The notes: generated from the letters alone by a model not told the origin. Positions 1 through 10,308 are shown, numbered from the stretch's first letter. The stretch: DNA of 64,000 nt from Cohnella xylanilytica (GCF_014212175.1 NZ_JACJVR010000044.1:25543-89542); one strand, 5' to 3'. Program-made: numbers and translations.

Positions 1-944
1 CCGCGCTGGTTCCGGCCCCTCACGTGGACGATGTCGACGAACGGGCGGATGCGGTCCATCAGCCGCTGGCCCTTGTGCAGCTCTTCGCCTTCCTTGTGCG
101 TGAAGCTGAAGTGCTTCTCGAGCGATTCCAGATCGTGGTTGGACGTGTAAAAAGTCGGCTTGCGGTTCATGCGATAGTTCAGGATCGCGCCCAGCACGTG
201 GTCCCGCACCCAAGGGCTTAAATTCTCCGCCCCGATGTCGTCGAACACGAGCAGATCGCACTCCTTCATGAGCGTGAGCGTCTCCTTCAGCTTCTGCGGC
301 TCCATCATAAGCGCCTTCGCGTCTTCCACGAACTCCGGCATGTAGACGATGACGCCGGAGAAGCCCTCTCTGGCCAGCTTATGCAGCAAGTAAGCGGCCA
401 TGTAGGTTTTGCCCGTGCCGAAGCTGCCCATCAGGTACAGGCCGCGTTTGCCGAGTCCGTTGGCGCGCGTCTCGGCGACGTATTCCATGACGCGGTTCAC
501 GGCCCATTCCCGCTCCGGGTCCATGTCCAGCATCTGCTCTTCGTCGTACGGCTCGTCCGTCAGATCGACGTCGGCGTAATAGCTCGTGATCCGGCGGCGA
601 ATCATCTCGCGCTGCTCGTGAACCGTCCACTTCGAGCACGGAGTCTTCATGTCGAACAGCTGCCATTCGCCGTTCGTCTCTTCGCAAGTGATGCGGGTGG
701 AGTGTCCCTGCATGTCGTTCGGGCACCGCTCCAGTCCCGGGCATTCCTTGCAGTTGCGATACTCGACCGTCATCTGGTACAGCTTGTTCAGATTGATCCG
801 CAGCGTGCGGTCCGTGACCTCCGGATAGCGCTCGCGCAGCTTGCGCACGAGCGGATCCCCGAGCACTCTCTCCGCCAGCTTCGCGGCGTCCCGCATGCCC
901 GCCGTCTGCTGCCAGCTCCGAAGCGCTTCTCCCAACGATTCCAT
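1..944 (-). CDS. dnaI: Primosomal protein DnaI (helicase loader), 3' end cut by window
   Basis: Loads the replicative helicase onto DNA at initiation and restart, acting with DnaB and DnaD. My reading of the minus strand starts at ATG 944, preceded by a GGGAGGG site, and stays open to base 1. An N-terminal Cys-rich segment (about residues 60-78, CKECPGLERC) fits the zinc-binding helicase-interaction domain. The AAA+ domain follows, with Walker A GSFGTGKT near residue 171 and Walker B LLVFDDIGAE near 230. About 314 codons are visible against about 311 residues in B. subtilis DnaI, so only the extreme C-terminus is missing. It lies 68 bp downstream of dnaB in the usual dnaB-dnaI order, so co-transcription is likely. 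Confidence 0.95.
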   Translation of the reverse strand, partial: MESLGEALRSWQQTAGMRDAAKLAERVLGDPLVRKLRERYPEVTDRTLRINLNKLYQMTVEYRNCKECPGLERCPNDMQGHSTRITCEETNGEWQLFDMKTPCSKWTVHEQREMIRRRITSYYADVDLTDEPYDEEQMLDMDPEREWAVNRVMEYVAETRANGLGKRGLYLMGSFGTGKTYMAAYLLHKLAREGFSGVIVYMPEFVEDAKALMMEPQKLKETLTLMKECDLLVFDDIGAENLSPWVRDHVLGAILNYRMNRKPTFYTSNHDLESLEKHFSFTHKEGEELHKGQRLMDRIRPFVDIVHVRGRNQR

Positions 945-1012
945 GTCTCTTCCCTCCCGTAATCAGGCTTATCGAATGAAGGGGACTGCCTCCCCCTCGG
1001 CTATCTCGGAAA

Positions 1013-2575
1013 TTACCCTTTATCCTTCAGCTTCCGCGCCAGCTCACGCATTCTCTCCCGCTCCTCCGCGGACAGCTCCTGCGCCGGCCCGCGGTCGCCG
1101 ACGACCGGCATCGCCGGCTTCCGGCTTCCGCCGCCCGATCCGCCCTTCCGTCCGCGCGACGAAGCTTGTCCCCGCGCCGAAGCGCCGCCGGATACGCCGT
1201 CGTCCTCGCCCCGCCGGCGCCGCTCCAGCGTCTCGTTCAGCTTCCGCTGCTCGCGCACGTACACGATCGCCTTCTCGAACGAATCGATGCCCTTGGCGAG
1301 CATGTTGGAGGCGATCGAGTCGATGAAGCTCTTCGTCAGCCGCTGGGCGTGGTCCATGCCGAGCACGTAATGGATGAGCACGTTGATGACGGGCTCCGGC
1401 AGCTTGTAGTTCAAGTCGATCCGCTCGAAAATCCGGACGAAAGCGTCCGGAACCGCCCCGGGAAAATACCGGGCCAGCATCCGCGTATAGGGCTCCCGCC
1501 GCAGCATCTGGTTGTAGCCTTCGATCGACACCTTCGCCCCGAACCGTTCCGGGATGTCCAGAAGCGGCAGCGACGCCGAACCCGGGCGCAGGGCCGCGTC
1601 CGAGGCGGCGGATTCGTACTCTCGTTCCTCCGGCTCCGGCGCCTCCCCCGAAGACGACTCCAACCGCGACAGGAAGCGTTCCCGCTGCTCGTCCCGCTTC
1701 CGCTCCTGCCGGTACACGAGGTTGGCCCGGGTCTGAAGCTCCTCCCACCGCAGCGTCCCATCGGCCTCGAAGATGCCGTCCTCGTCCAGCAGACGGCAGA
1801 TCTCCGGAACCTCCAGCTCGTATTTGTAGGCCAAATAATTCAACTGCGCCATCGTCTCCGGCTGGCGGTGCAGCCTCTCCACGTAAGCGCGGTTCGCCGA
1901 CCCGCGCGGGAAGCGCAGCAGCATCTCGCTATGGCGGATCCGCTCGGGCGTCCTCGGCCCGGCCGCCGTCGCTTCGAGCGCCGTGGCGCTCTCGGACAGA
2001 GCTGCTTCCAGCTCCGGATCGACCGGTCCCGGACTCAGCCGGAACAGCTCGTAGAACGGAACCGTCACTTCCTCCCGGTTCATGAACCTAGCCAAGCCGA
2101 CGGGCTTGGCGGGCGACAGCTCCTCGCGCAGCTCGAGCAGGGCCATCTTCCCGATCTTGTCCCTTAGCAGCAGCGACAGATGGAGATTCGCGAAGAACTC
2201 CCCCGGAGTCAGCGGCCGGAGCAGCACGTACTCGTACAGCGTCTCCTCCGTGGCCGGGTCGTGCTGGCGGAACGACTGCAGCAGGCCGACCGCCTCCAGC
2301 TTGGAGAACTGGTCGATCAGCCCTTGGCGACCGGAGGGGTTCATCTCCAGGTCGAGTCCGAGGAACAGCTTGCGCTGCGGCTCGGGAGCCGAATAGCCCG
2401 TCCGGTCGTCCGGCAGATGATGATAGAGCGTCAAATAGAGGCCGACGGCGAAGGCTCCGACCATCGGCTGATAGAGCCGGCTGAGAAGATGGCGTTCGAG
2501 CCCGCTCAGCGCGAAGTCGCGGTAGGCCACGTAACGGTGATTCTCCGTGAATTCCAATCGATTCGACACTCGCAT
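1013..2575 (-). CDS. dnaB: Replication initiation / membrane attachment protein DnaB
   Basis: Bacillota-type DnaB (not the helicase), which helps DnaD and DnaI load the replicative helicase. It is about 520 residues. The N-terminus (MRVSNRLEFTENHRY) and the following YQPMVGAFAVGLY segment are typical of this family, and the C-terminal part has a DnaB_2/DnaD-like region ending in a basic, Gly/Ser/Arg-rich tail. The reading frame continues upstream to 2626, but I start at ATG 2575 because family members begin with MR(I/V)SN; the ribosome binding site there is weak. The usual upstream neighbour nrdR is absent and metY lies upstream instead. Confidence 0.93.
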   Translation of the reverse strand: MRVSNRLEFTENHRYVAYRDFALSGLERHLLSRLYQPMVGAFAVGLYLTLYHHLPDDRTGYSAPEPQRKLFLGLDLEMNPSGRQGLIDQFSKLEAVGLLQSFRQHDPATEETLYEYVLLRPLTPGEFFANLHLSLLLRDKIGKMALLELREELSPAKPVGLARFMNREEVTVPFYELFRLSPGPVDPELEAALSESATALEATAAGPRTPERIRHSEMLLRFPRGSANRAYVERLHRQPETMAQLNYLAYKYELEVPEICRLLDEDGIFEADGTLRWEELQTRANLVYRQERKRDEQRERFLSRLESSSGEAPEPEEREYESAASDAALRPGSASLPLLDIPERFGAKVSIEGYNQMLRREPYTRMLARYFPGAVPDAFVRIFERIDLNYKLPEPVINVLIHYVLGMDHAQRLTKSFIDSIASNMLAKGIDSFEKAIVYVREQRKLNETLERRRRGEDDGVSGGASARGQASSRGRKGGSGGGSRKPAMPVVGDRGPAQELSAEERERMRELARKLKDKG

Positions 2576-2689
2576 GGGGAACTCGACAACTCTTTTCCAT
2601 AGAATGATCTCTATATTGTAGCACAAAGCGGGGCATATCTGGACAGGAAAAGAGACCCCGCGAACGGAGTCCCTTGAGAGGTTGATAGA

Positions 2690-4006
<1,317 letters not shown>

Positions 4007-4020
4007 TTATCCTATAGTGG

Positions 4021-4058
4021 CGGCCTCAAGCGCGATCTCAAGCGCGTCTCAAGCGCGG
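4021..4058. repeat. Three phased direct repeats CTCAAGCGC upstream of metY
   Basis: The 9-mer CTCAAGCGC occurs exactly at 4025-4033, 4037-4045 and 4048-4056, a period of 11-12 bp or about one helical turn. It lies about 40-70 bp upstream of the metY start and downstream of the leader hairpin. Such spacing could let a protein bind three times on one DNA face. The binding factor is not identifiable, and a small slippage repeat is the alternative. Confidence 0.6.
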
Positions 4059-4109
4059 CCTGGCGGCATCGCGGAGCCCGCGGCCGTCTCGACATCCGGC
4101 GAATGCGGC

Positions 4110-4156
4110 AAAAAAGGCGCCTCCGCGCGCGAAGAATCGCGTCCGGAAGGCGCCTT
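4110..4156 (-). terminator. Rho-independent terminator in the metY leader (possible attenuator)
   Basis: On the minus strand GAAGGCGCC (4147-4156 side) pairs with GGCGCCTT (4113-4121 side) and is followed by a run of six T (4110-4115). No minus-strand gene lies upstream for it to end, because the neighbouring msrC is on the plus strand. It sits about 125 nt before metY, which fits premature termination in a metY leader. No known riboswitch core was recognised. Confidence 0.65.
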
Positions 4157-4289
4157 CAGTGGTCTGATCGGCCGACTTGATTTATTCCGATAATGTCTAT
4201 AGGATTTATATTGATATTAACAGCCGATCGTCTTCGCCGTCAACTTCTTTTTTGCATCCATGAATCCAACGTTAGGAGAGGTGCATCCC

Positions 4290-4775
4290 ATGTCCTTCAC
4301 CCGCCCGTCTTATTCCGGCAGCCGCATCGAGAACGAACGGCTGCTGCTCGACCAGCTTCGCGCGCTGCTCGATGGCGAGACGAACCGCATCGCCAACCTG
4401 GCCAACGCATCGGCCCTGCTCAATACGTACCTTCGCGACATCAACTGGGTCGGCTTCTACCTGCTCGAAGGCGAAGAGCTTGTGCTCGGCCCGTTCCAAG
4501 GCTTGCCCGCCTGCGTCCGCATTCCGCTCGGGCGCGGCGTCTGCGGCGCGTCCGCTCTCCGAAGGGAGACGATCGTCGTCCCGGACGTGCACGAATTCCC
4601 CGGCCATATCGCCTGCGACGCCGCATCGAATTCGGAGATCGTCGTCCCGCTGCTCTCCGCCCAAGGGGAGCTCGTCGGCGTTCTCGACGTCGACAGTCCG
4701 CTCAAGGGCCGGTTCGGCGAAGAGGACGCCCGGTTCCTGGAGCGGTTCAACGGGCTGCTCTCCGCTTCCCTATAA
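4290..4775 (+). CDS. msrC: Free methionine-(R)-sulfoxide reductase (GAF domain)
   Basis: Reduces free L-methionine-(R)-sulfoxide. It is a single GAF domain of 161 residues, the usual length for fRMsr. The signature GRGVCGASA...VPDVHEFPGHIACD is present, and the three conserved cysteines (in PACVRI, GVCG and IACD) are all intact, supporting an active enzyme. ATG 4290 is chosen because GGAGAGG lies 8-9 nt upstream; an upstream ATG at 4260 has no such site. It is divergent from metY, which makes methionine metabolism a shared theme. It ends 3 bp before the convergent hydrolase gene. Confidence 0.92.
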   Translation: MSFTRPSYSGSRIENERLLLDQLRALLDGETNRIANLANASALLNTYLRDINWVGFYLLEGEELVLGPFQGLPACVRIPLGRGVCGASALRRETIVVPDVHEFPGHIACDAASNSEIVVPLLSAQGELVGVLDVDSPLKGRFGEEDARFLERFNGLLSASL

Positions 4776-4778
4776 CGG

Positions 4779-5642
4779 TTACGGCTGAAGCGGGTCCCCG
4801 TACCCGAACTCGCCCGGATCGGGAATCGCCTCGGCTCGGTAAGCTTCCTCGGCCTCGGTCATCTTCTCCGAGGCTCCCTGGGCGCGAAGCCAGCCCCGCA
4901 CGAACCGGGAGCACGAGTCGGCGGAATGAATCGGAAGCGTGTGCCAAGCGTCCGGAATCCAAGCGGTCGAGACTTTGGCCAATCTCTCCTGCAGCACCCG
5001 CGAGTACGGAAGGAAGTAACGATCCTTCTGCCCGTAGAGGAGCAGCACCGGCCGGCGAATGCGTTTTAGCCTGTCCGTCGCGGAATAGGAGAGCCCGGCG
5101 GCGATGTATTCCCTCCACTTGGCCGGGTCTCCCGAGGCGGACTCGGCCCGCAGCCGATGGAACGTCTCGGGGCTGTCCGCGTGAACCCAGCTGTCGGAGA
5201 AGGCGACGAGGCCCTTGGCGCGCAGAGAGGAGGCGACCATTCCCGCCCTGGCCAGGAAGCGGATCGCCTTCCCGCTCGCTTCGGGCAGGCCGGCCAGCAG
5301 CGCCGCCCCGAGGAAGCGGTCGGGATGCGTCAGCAGCGCTTCCAGAGCGACCATCGTCCCCATCGAATACGCGCACAAATAGGCCGATCGGATGTCCAGC
5401 GCATCCATCAGCCTGCATGTATCCTCGACGAGCAGCGGGATCGTAATGGCGGCCGAAGAGGAGGCGCTCCTCCCGTGGCCTCGGAAGTCGAACAGCAGCG
5501 TTCGATAGTCCTGGGACAGATCGTTGCTCATATACGTGAACACCCGGCTCCCCATCGTCGGAGGATGGATGAAGACGAGAGCCGTTCCTTTTCCCTGCAA
5601 GTGATAATGAAGCTCGATGCCGTTCACGTGGAGCAGTGGCAC
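4779..5642 (-). CDS. Alpha/beta-fold hydrolase, substrate unknown
   Basis: A 287-residue alpha/beta hydrolase. Visible features are the HPPTMGSRVF oxyanion region, DFRGHGRS, a nucleophile elbow AYSMGT (Ser near residue 93), an acid in LLLYGQKDRY and a catalytic histidine in DAWHTLPIHS near the C-terminus. It has no signal peptide, so it is cytoplasmic. The start is GTG 5642 with GGAGGGG 5 nt upstream. It resembles general esterase/peroxidase-like members, and nothing in the sequence fixes a substrate. It lies downstream of yuiB and the GtrA gene on the same strand and may share their transcript. Confidence 0.85.
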   Translation of the reverse strand: MPLLHVNGIELHYHLQGKGTALVFIHPPTMGSRVFTYMSNDLSQDYRTLLFDFRGHGRSASSSAAITIPLLVEDTCRLMDALDIRSAYLCAYSMGTMVALEALLTHPDRFLGAALLAGLPEASGKAIRFLARAGMVASSLRAKGLVAFSDSWVHADSPETFHRLRAESASGDPAKWREYIAAGLSYSATDRLKRIRRPVLLLYGQKDRYFLPYSRVLQERLAKVSTAWIPDAWHTLPIHSADSCSRFVRGWLRAQGASEKMTEAEEAYRAEAIPDPGEFGYGDPLQP

Positions 5643-5701
5643 GGGTATCCCCTCCGGATCGCTGTGTATCTCCGGTTAGCCTTCCCTGCCCGCTCTCGAT
5701 T

Positions 5702-6130
5702 TCATACCGCTTCCGAATCCGGGGACCGCTCGCCTCTCTCCCCCGCTTCCCGGAACACCCACAGCCGGCTGCCGGCGTAGTTGGCCGCCAGCGACGCCAG
5801 AATCGAAGCCGCTTTGCCCGCCAGCGCGTTCCATCCGAGGCCCTGCTCCAGCCCGAGCAGGACCGCGGTCGCCAGCGCGAACGACAGCAGGTTCACGGCG
5901 CCGAACCGGATCAGCTCCGACGCGCTCGCCCGCTTGCCGGACTTGAACGTCCAGCTCCGGTTCCACAAGTAGCTGTTCAGGAACCCGCATAAATAAGAGA
6001 CGGGCTGCGCCGCGATCGCCTTGGCCTCCAGCCCGTATACCAACGCCGCAAAAACGGCGAAATCCACGCCCGTGTTCATCGCGCCCACGAGAGCGAACTT
6101 CGCCATCTTCCGCCATTCCCGGTCGTTCAT
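5702..6130 (-). CDS. GtrA-family membrane protein
   Basis: A 142-residue protein with four predicted membrane segments and the GtrA-type N-terminus FALVGAMNTGVDFAVF, then PVSYLCGFLNSYLWNRSWTF (residues about 43-62). GtrA-like proteins are implicated in flipping or supporting undecaprenyl-linked sugars for cell-envelope glycosylation, usually next to a glycosyltransferase. No such neighbour is visible here, so the partner is unknown. It lies between yuiB and the hydrolase on the same strand. Confidence 0.88.
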   Translation of the reverse strand: MNDREWRKMAKFALVGAMNTGVDFAVFAALVYGLEAKAIAAQPVSYLCGFLNSYLWNRSWTFKSGKRASASELIRFGAVNLLSFALATAVLLGLEQGLGWNALAGKAASILASLAANYAGSRLWVFREAGERGERSPDSEAV

Positions 6131-6160
6131 TCCGCTTCCCCGCCTTCCCGGCCTCCCAAG

Positions 6161-6445
6161 TCAGAACATTCGATAGCCGTTCTTGCGCAAGGACTTGATC
6201 GCCCACCCGCTCGTGAGCGCCCCGCCGATGCCCGCCGCGAACGGCAGCAGGAATACGCCGAGGAACGAGAACAGGCTCAGGTCCGGCTTCCAGAAGTACC
6301 AGACGCCGAGCGGCAGCACGATGATGACGTACAGCCACGTGGGCATCCAGGTCGTCTTGATTAGCATATTCAGAATGAAGCCGATCCCGAAGAAGAGCAC
6401 GAAGAACAGGACGGTACCGACGATCTCTTGAATAATCTCTCTCAT
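6161..6445 (-). CDS. yuiB: YuiB-family membrane protein
   Basis: A 94-residue protein with about three hydrophobic segments (residues 8-28, 36-50, 58-82). It matches the B. subtilis YuiB type ([32 protein letters not shown]), whose function is unknown. RBS GGGAGG lies 9 nt before the ATG. In B. subtilis yuiB is in the yui/yum cluster with yumB (NADH dehydrogenase) and yumC (ferredoxin-NADP reductase); those homologues lie just downstream here, so the synteny supports the call. Confidence 0.85.
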   Translation of the reverse strand: MREIIQEIVGTVLFFVLFFGIGFILNMLIKTTWMPTWLYVIIVLPLGVWYFWKPDLSLFSFLGVFLLPFAAGIGGALTSGWAIKSLRKNGYRMF

Positions 6446-6608
6446 GGTGGACTTCCTCCCGACAATGTTTCCTTTTCCAGTTTACAAATCGTTGCGGCCC
6501 GAGTCAATCTTCGAATGCTCGTTTGCCCCGAGGGGGCCGATTCCGCTACAATATAGGAAGCAAATGTCGAGAAAGACAAGCATACATGGCGAGGAGACGA
6601 GACGAATC

Positions 6609-7352
6609 ATGAGCGAAGCAGCGCAAACTTTGGACGGCTGGTACGTCCTTCACGATTTTCGCACGATCGATTGGACGGCCTGGAACGACGCGACTCCCGA
6701 GGAGAGGGAGGCGGCTCGCCGCGACTTGTTCGCACTGGTGAACGAATGGGAAGAGGTCGAAGGCCGCAAGGAAGGGAGCCTCGCTCTCTATTCGATCGTA
6801 GGCCAGAAGGCCGATCTCGTGTTCATGCATCTGCGGGAGACGCTGCAGGAGCTGAACGCGGTGGAGAACAAGTTCAACCGCTCGGCGTTCGCCCGGTTCG
6901 CGAAGCCCGCGTACTCGTACGTCAGCGTCGTGGAACTGAGCAACTACATGGGGCAGCCCGGCGTCGACCCGATGCAGGTGCCGGAGATCGCCGCGAGGCT
7001 GAAGCCGATTCTGCCGAAGACGAACCATATTTGCTTCTACCCGATGAACAAGAGAAGGCTGCTCGGCGACAACTGGTACATGCTTCCGATGGAAGAGCGC
7101 AAGGCGATGATGCGCAGCCACGGCATGATCGGCCGCAGCTACGCCGGCAAGGTGAAGCAGATCATCAGCGGCTCGGTCGGATTCGACGATTGGGAATGGG
7201 GCGTCACGCTGTTCTCGGACGATTCGCTGCAATTCAAGAAGCTCGTGTACGAGATGCGCTTCGACGAGGTGAGCGCGCGGTACGGCGAGTTCGGAGCGTT
7301 CTACGTCGGCATCCGGCTGACGCGCGACGGTCTGTCCGAGCTGCTTAAATAA
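6609..7352 (+). CDS. hemQ: Coproheme decarboxylase HemQ (chlorite-dismutase family)
   Basis: Last step of the coproporphyrin-dependent haem pathway of Gram-positives: decarboxylates coproheme to haem b. It is 247 residues, the normal length. [12 protein letters not shown] at the N-terminus and the ACTIVE-site elements CFYPMNKRR (reactive Tyr region) and [13 protein letters not shown] (proximal His) are present, as is [19 protein letters not shown] start at ATG 6609, where homologues begin; an in-frame ATG at 6564 also has an AGGA site and cannot be excluded. It is divergent from yuiB. A long hairpin with a T-run follows the stop. Confidence 0.93.
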   Translation: MSEAAQTLDGWYVLHDFRTIDWTAWNDATPEEREAARRDLFALVNEWEEVEGRKEGSLALYSIVGQKADLVFMHLRETLQELNAVENKFNRSAFARFAKPAYSYVSVVELSNYMGQPGVDPMQVPEIAARLKPILPKTNHICFYPMNKRRLLGDNWYMLPMEERKAMMRSHGMIGRSYAGKVKQIISGSVGFDDWEWGVTLFSDDSLQFKKLVYEMRFDEVSARYGEFGAFYVGIRLTRDGLSELLK

Positions 7353-7365
7353 GGTTAAGGGTGAG

Positions 7366-7428
7366 CAAAGGAAACCTTTCTCCCGGACGGTTCGAGCGCG
7401 CTCGTTCCGGCGGAAGGAAGGTTTTATC
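7366..7428 (+). terminator. Terminator after hemQ
   Basis: A long imperfect stem pairs AAACCTTTCTCCCGG (about 7370-7384) with CCGGCGGAAGGAAGGTTT (about 7407-7424) and runs into TTTTATCG on the plus strand, 16 bp after the hemQ stop. Confidence 0.7.
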
Positions 7429-7460
7429 GTTTTGCGCTCCGCCGCGCCCCGCCGAACATT

Positions 7461-7492
7461 AAAAAACGGGCGCGGCCTCCGCCGCACCCGTT
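7461..7492 (-). terminator. Terminator downstream of the 7521-8992 gene pair
   Basis: AACGGGTGCGGC pairs with GCCGCGCCCGTT on the minus strand (7464-7475 with 7480-7491), followed by a T-run (7459-7465). It ends the ndh transcript. Confidence 0.8.
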
Positions 7493-7520
7493 ATCTTCAT
7501 TCGATTCGAGCCTGCCTCGC

Positions 7521-7799
7521 TTAATCCTCGTCCTCGTCCATCCGCTTCATCTGCGCTTCCCATTCGGCCCGGCGCAGCTCCTCGAGATACTCCTGCGTCA
7601 TCCGGTCCCGCTGGCGTCCCTTCTCCTTCAGCCTCTCGATGCCCGGCTGGATAAGCAGGTCCACCTCGGCTTGCACGATCGCGGACAGATCGTAGCGCTT
7701 CTGCGACTCCAGATAGCTTCCGACTTCCATCAGCGCGTTGTAGCGGTCGAGTTCGTCCCGTGTCAGAAGCCCTCTAACCTGCACGCTGCAATGCCGCAT
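7521..7799 (-). CDS. Small hypothetical protein coupled to ndh
   Basis: A 92-residue hydrophilic protein, strongly charged in its C-terminal half (EKGRQRDRMTQEYLEELRRAEWE, ending DEDED), probably helical. I do not recognise the family. The ATG at 7799 overlaps the ndh stop codon as TAATG, so translation is likely coupled and the two proteins may work together. It is followed by a terminator, making it the last gene of the transcript. An upstream extension to 7883 lies wholly inside ndh and is rejected. Confidence 0.75.
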   Translation of the reverse strand: MRHCSVQVRGLLTRDELDRYNALMEVGSYLESQKRYDLSAIVQAEVDLLIQPGIERLKEKGRQRDRMTQEYLEELRRAEWEAQMKRMDEDED

Positions 7800-8992
7800 T
7801 AGAGGAACTTGCCCTTGCGCAGCACGAGCGGAATGCCGCCGATGATGAACAGGTAGCGCAGGTCGATCAGCTTCTTCAGCCAAGCGGCGACGCGGCCTTT
7901 GTACTTCTTGCCGAAGGCGATGCCGATCGCTTCTCCCTTGCCGAGCGACGCCACCGTTCCCTTGTTGCTGAACACGAACGGCTTCGGCGACTGGTTGCGG
8001 ATCGAAGCGACGAGGTTGTGGGCGCAGTTGACGCCCTGCTGCATCGCGATCTGGGCCGTCGGCGGATAGGGGCGTCCTTCCTCGTTGAACATAAGCGAGT
8101 TGTCGCCCAGAACGTAGATGTTCTCATGCCCCGGAGCGCGTAAGAACTCGTCCACCTTCACCCGTCCGCGCATCGTCTCGAAGCCGGCTTCCTCGATCAG
8201 GCGGTTGCCGCGCACCCCGCCCGTCCAGATGACGGTCTGGGACTTGATCTCTTCGCCGTCCCCGACGATGACGCCGTCCGGCGTGCATTCCTTGATCGCG
8301 GTGCCGATGCGGAACGTGACGCCCTTCTTCTGCAGAACTTGCATCGCGTATTCGACCAGCTCCGGGTCGAAGCCCGGCAGAGCGGTCGGAGCCGCTTCGA
8401 TGTTGATGATCTTGACGAGGGACGGCTCCACGTCGAACTGCTTGCACAGGTCGGGGACGCGGTCGGCCAGCTCGCCGATGAATTCGATGCCCGTGAAGCC
8501 CGCCCCGCCGACGACGAACGTCAGATAGTCGGTGCGGTGAGGCTCGCGCTTGTAGCGGGCGAATTGATATTCGATATGTTCGCGGATCAGACGGACCGAG
8601 TTGATGCTTCGGATCGTGAACGCGTTGTCGGCGAGACCCGGAATGCCGAACGTCTCCGATTCGCCGCCCAGGCCGATGACCAGGTAGTCGTAGGAGAGCG
8701 TTCCGTCCTCGAGGATGACCTTGCGGTCCTGCGGGCGGATCTGCACGACGGTCGACTTGACGAAGTCGATCTTGAATTCGTCGATCAGCTTGGAGATGTT
8801 CACCCGGGCGTTGTCCGGATGGTCGGTACCCGCCGCCGGCATATGGAGATGCGTCGTTATATAATGATAATCGTGCTTGTTCACCAAGGTTACGTCCGCT
8901 TCGTTATAATTCAACTCTTTTTGCAGACGAAGGGAGGTCAGGACACCCGCGTATCCCGCGCCCAATATCACGATTTTTGGAATGCTGCTCAT
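7799..8992 (-). CDS. ndh: Type II NADH dehydrogenase (NDH-2), FAD-dependent
   Basis: Single-subunit, non-proton-pumping NADH:menaquinone oxidoreductase on the inner face of the membrane. It is 397 residues. FAD-binding GAGYAGVL is at residues 9-16 and NAD-binding VVGGAGFTGIEF is near residue 160. The quinone-site region APTALPGF and the FAD motif VLGDNSL are present. ATG 8992 (MSSIPK) has GGATGGGA 6 nt upstream; ATG 9004 is less likely. A Rex-like operator lies 43-60 bp upstream, which implies repression relieved by NADH. It corresponds to yumB in the B. subtilis yui/yum cluster. Confidence 0.92.
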   Translation of the reverse strand: MSSIPKIVILGAGYAGVLTSLRLQKELNYNEADVTLVNKHDYHYITTHLHMPAAGTDHPDNARVNISKLIDEFKIDFVKSTVVQIRPQDRKVILEDGTLSYDYLVIGLGGESETFGIPGLADNAFTIRSINSVRLIREHIEYQFARYKREPHRTDYLTFVVGGAGFTGIEFIGELADRVPDLCKQFDVEPSLVKIINIEAAPTALPGFDPELVEYAMQVLQKKGVTFRIGTAIKECTPDGVIVGDGEEIKSQTVIWTGGVRGNRLIEEAGFETMRGRVKVDEFLRAPGHENIYVLGDNSLMFNEEGRPYPPTAQIAMQQGVNCAHNLVASIRNQSPKPFVFSNKGTVASLGKGEAIGIAFGKKYKGRVAAWLKKLIDLRYLFIIGGIPLVLRKGKFL

Positions 8993-9034
8993 GGTTGATC
9001 CCATCCAATCCGAGGTTGTGTTATATGTCTATAT

Positions 9035-9052
9035 TTGTGAAAAAAGACACAA
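9035..9052 (-). promoter_or_regulatory. Rex-like operator upstream of ndh
   Basis: TTGTGAAAAAAGACACAA matches the Rex consensus TTGTGAA-N4-TTCACAA with two mismatches in the right arm. It lies 43 bp before the ndh start. In B. subtilis, Rex represses ndh according to the NADH/NAD ratio, so the same loop is plausible here. The -10/-35 elements are not clear enough to place it exactly relative to transcription start. Confidence 0.6.
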
Positions 9053-9312
9053 TAGCGCTCCGACACCTGTGCATCCGATTGCCATACATCTTGAATCATA
9101 TAGGCTTTCCTTGGCATTTTCAAGATTCATTACTTACGAAATTGTTTGGACATCTCCACAAAATTGACTGGAGGAAAGCCCCTATTCTTTTCACAGTTTT
9201 CGACATTTCCGCGACAGGTATTCCGTTGCCCGAACCGCAAGCTTATAATAAGAAAAGATTGGCGAAAACAACCGGCCCGAGCGCCGGCAACGTATAGACG
9301 GAGGTGCAACGC

Positions 9313-10308
9313 ATGAGCAACCAGCCAGCGGCGGCGGCGGACGTCGCCATCATCGGCGGAGGACCGGCCGGCATGTTCGCCGCCTTCTACGGCGGCATGA
9401 GACAGATGAAGGTGACTCTGATCGAGAGCATGCCCCAATTGGGCGGACAACTCGCCGCCCTGTATCCGGAGAAATATATCTACGACGTGGCGGGCTTCCC
9501 GAAGGTCAAAGCCCAGGAGCTCGTCGACAACCTCAAGAAGCAGATGGAGCTGTTCTCGACGGACGTGCGGCTGGAGGAGAAGGTTCGTTCGGTTCGCAAG
9601 CTGGAGGAGCGTTCGTTCGAGATCGTGACGGACAAGGCGACCCACTACGCCAAGGCGGTCATCATCACGGCGGGAGTCGGCGCGTTCGAGCCCCGCAGGC
9701 TCGAGCTTCCGGAAGCGGCGAAGTTCGAGAAGACGAACCTTCATTATTTCGTCAGCGATCTGGAGCGGTTCCGCGGCAAGAGAGTTCTGATCTCCGGCGG
9801 CGGGGATTCGGCGCTCGATTGGTCGCTCATGCTGGAGCCCATCGCCGAGCAGGTCACGCTCGTCCACCGGCGGGACAAATTCCGGGCCCACGAGCATAGC
9901 GTCGAACTGCTCAAGCAGTCCAAGGTGAACGTCGTCGTGCCGACCGAGATTACGGCCTTGCACGGCGAGGAACGGATCGAACGCGTCACCCTGACGGACG
10001 TGAAGACGAAGGCCGAGACGACGCTGGACGTCGACGAAGTCATCGTCAACTTCGGCTTCGTCAGCTCCCTCGGCCCGATCGGGGAATGGGGACTGGCCAT
10101 CGAGGGCGGGTCGATCGTCGTCGACACGCGGATGGAGACGAACATCGCGGGCATCTTCGCGGCGGGGGACATCACGACGTATCCCGGCAAGCTGAAGCTG
10201 ATCGCCGTCGGGTTCGGGGAAGCTCCGACCGCCATCAACAACGCCAAGGTCTACGTCGATCCCGAAGCCAAGCTGTCTCCGGGACATAGCAGCAACATGA
10301 AATTGTAA
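9313..10308 (+). CDS. yumC: Ferredoxin/flavodoxin-NADP reductase (YumC type)
   Basis: Thioredoxin-reductase-like ferredoxin-NADP+ reductase of 331 residues lacking the CxxC redox pair, as expected for YumC-type FNR. FAD motif [15 protein letters not shown] is near residue 13 and NADPH motif [11 protein letters not shown] near residue 160. The FAD-binding [11 protein letters not shown] precedes [15 protein letters not shown] 9313 has GGAGGTG 6 nt upstream; the ATG at 9304 falls within the RBS. It is divergent from ndh across about 320 bp and supplies or drains electrons for ferredoxin-dependent reactions. Confidence 0.92.
   Translation: MSNQPAAAADVAIIGGGPAGMFAAFYGGMRQMKVTLIESMPQLGGQLAALYPEKYIYDVAGFPKVKAQELVDNLKKQMELFSTDVRLEEKVRSVRKLEERSFEIVTDKATHYAKAVIITAGVGAFEPRRLELPEAAKFEKTNLHYFVSDLERFRGKRVLISGGGDSALDWSLMLEPIAEQVTLVHRRDKFRAHEHSVELLKQSKVNVVVPTEITALHGEERIERVTLTDVKTKAETTLDVDEVIVNFGFVSSLGPIGEWGLAIEGGSIVVDTRMETNIAGIFAAGDITTYPGKLKLIAVGFGEAPTAINNAKVYVDPEAKLSPGHSSNMKL

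Noticed and set aside
4110..4200. SAM riboswitch or T-box in the metY leader
   Set aside because: The expected S-box core sequences and the T-box GGTGGNACC core are absent; only an orphan terminator and repeats are seen.
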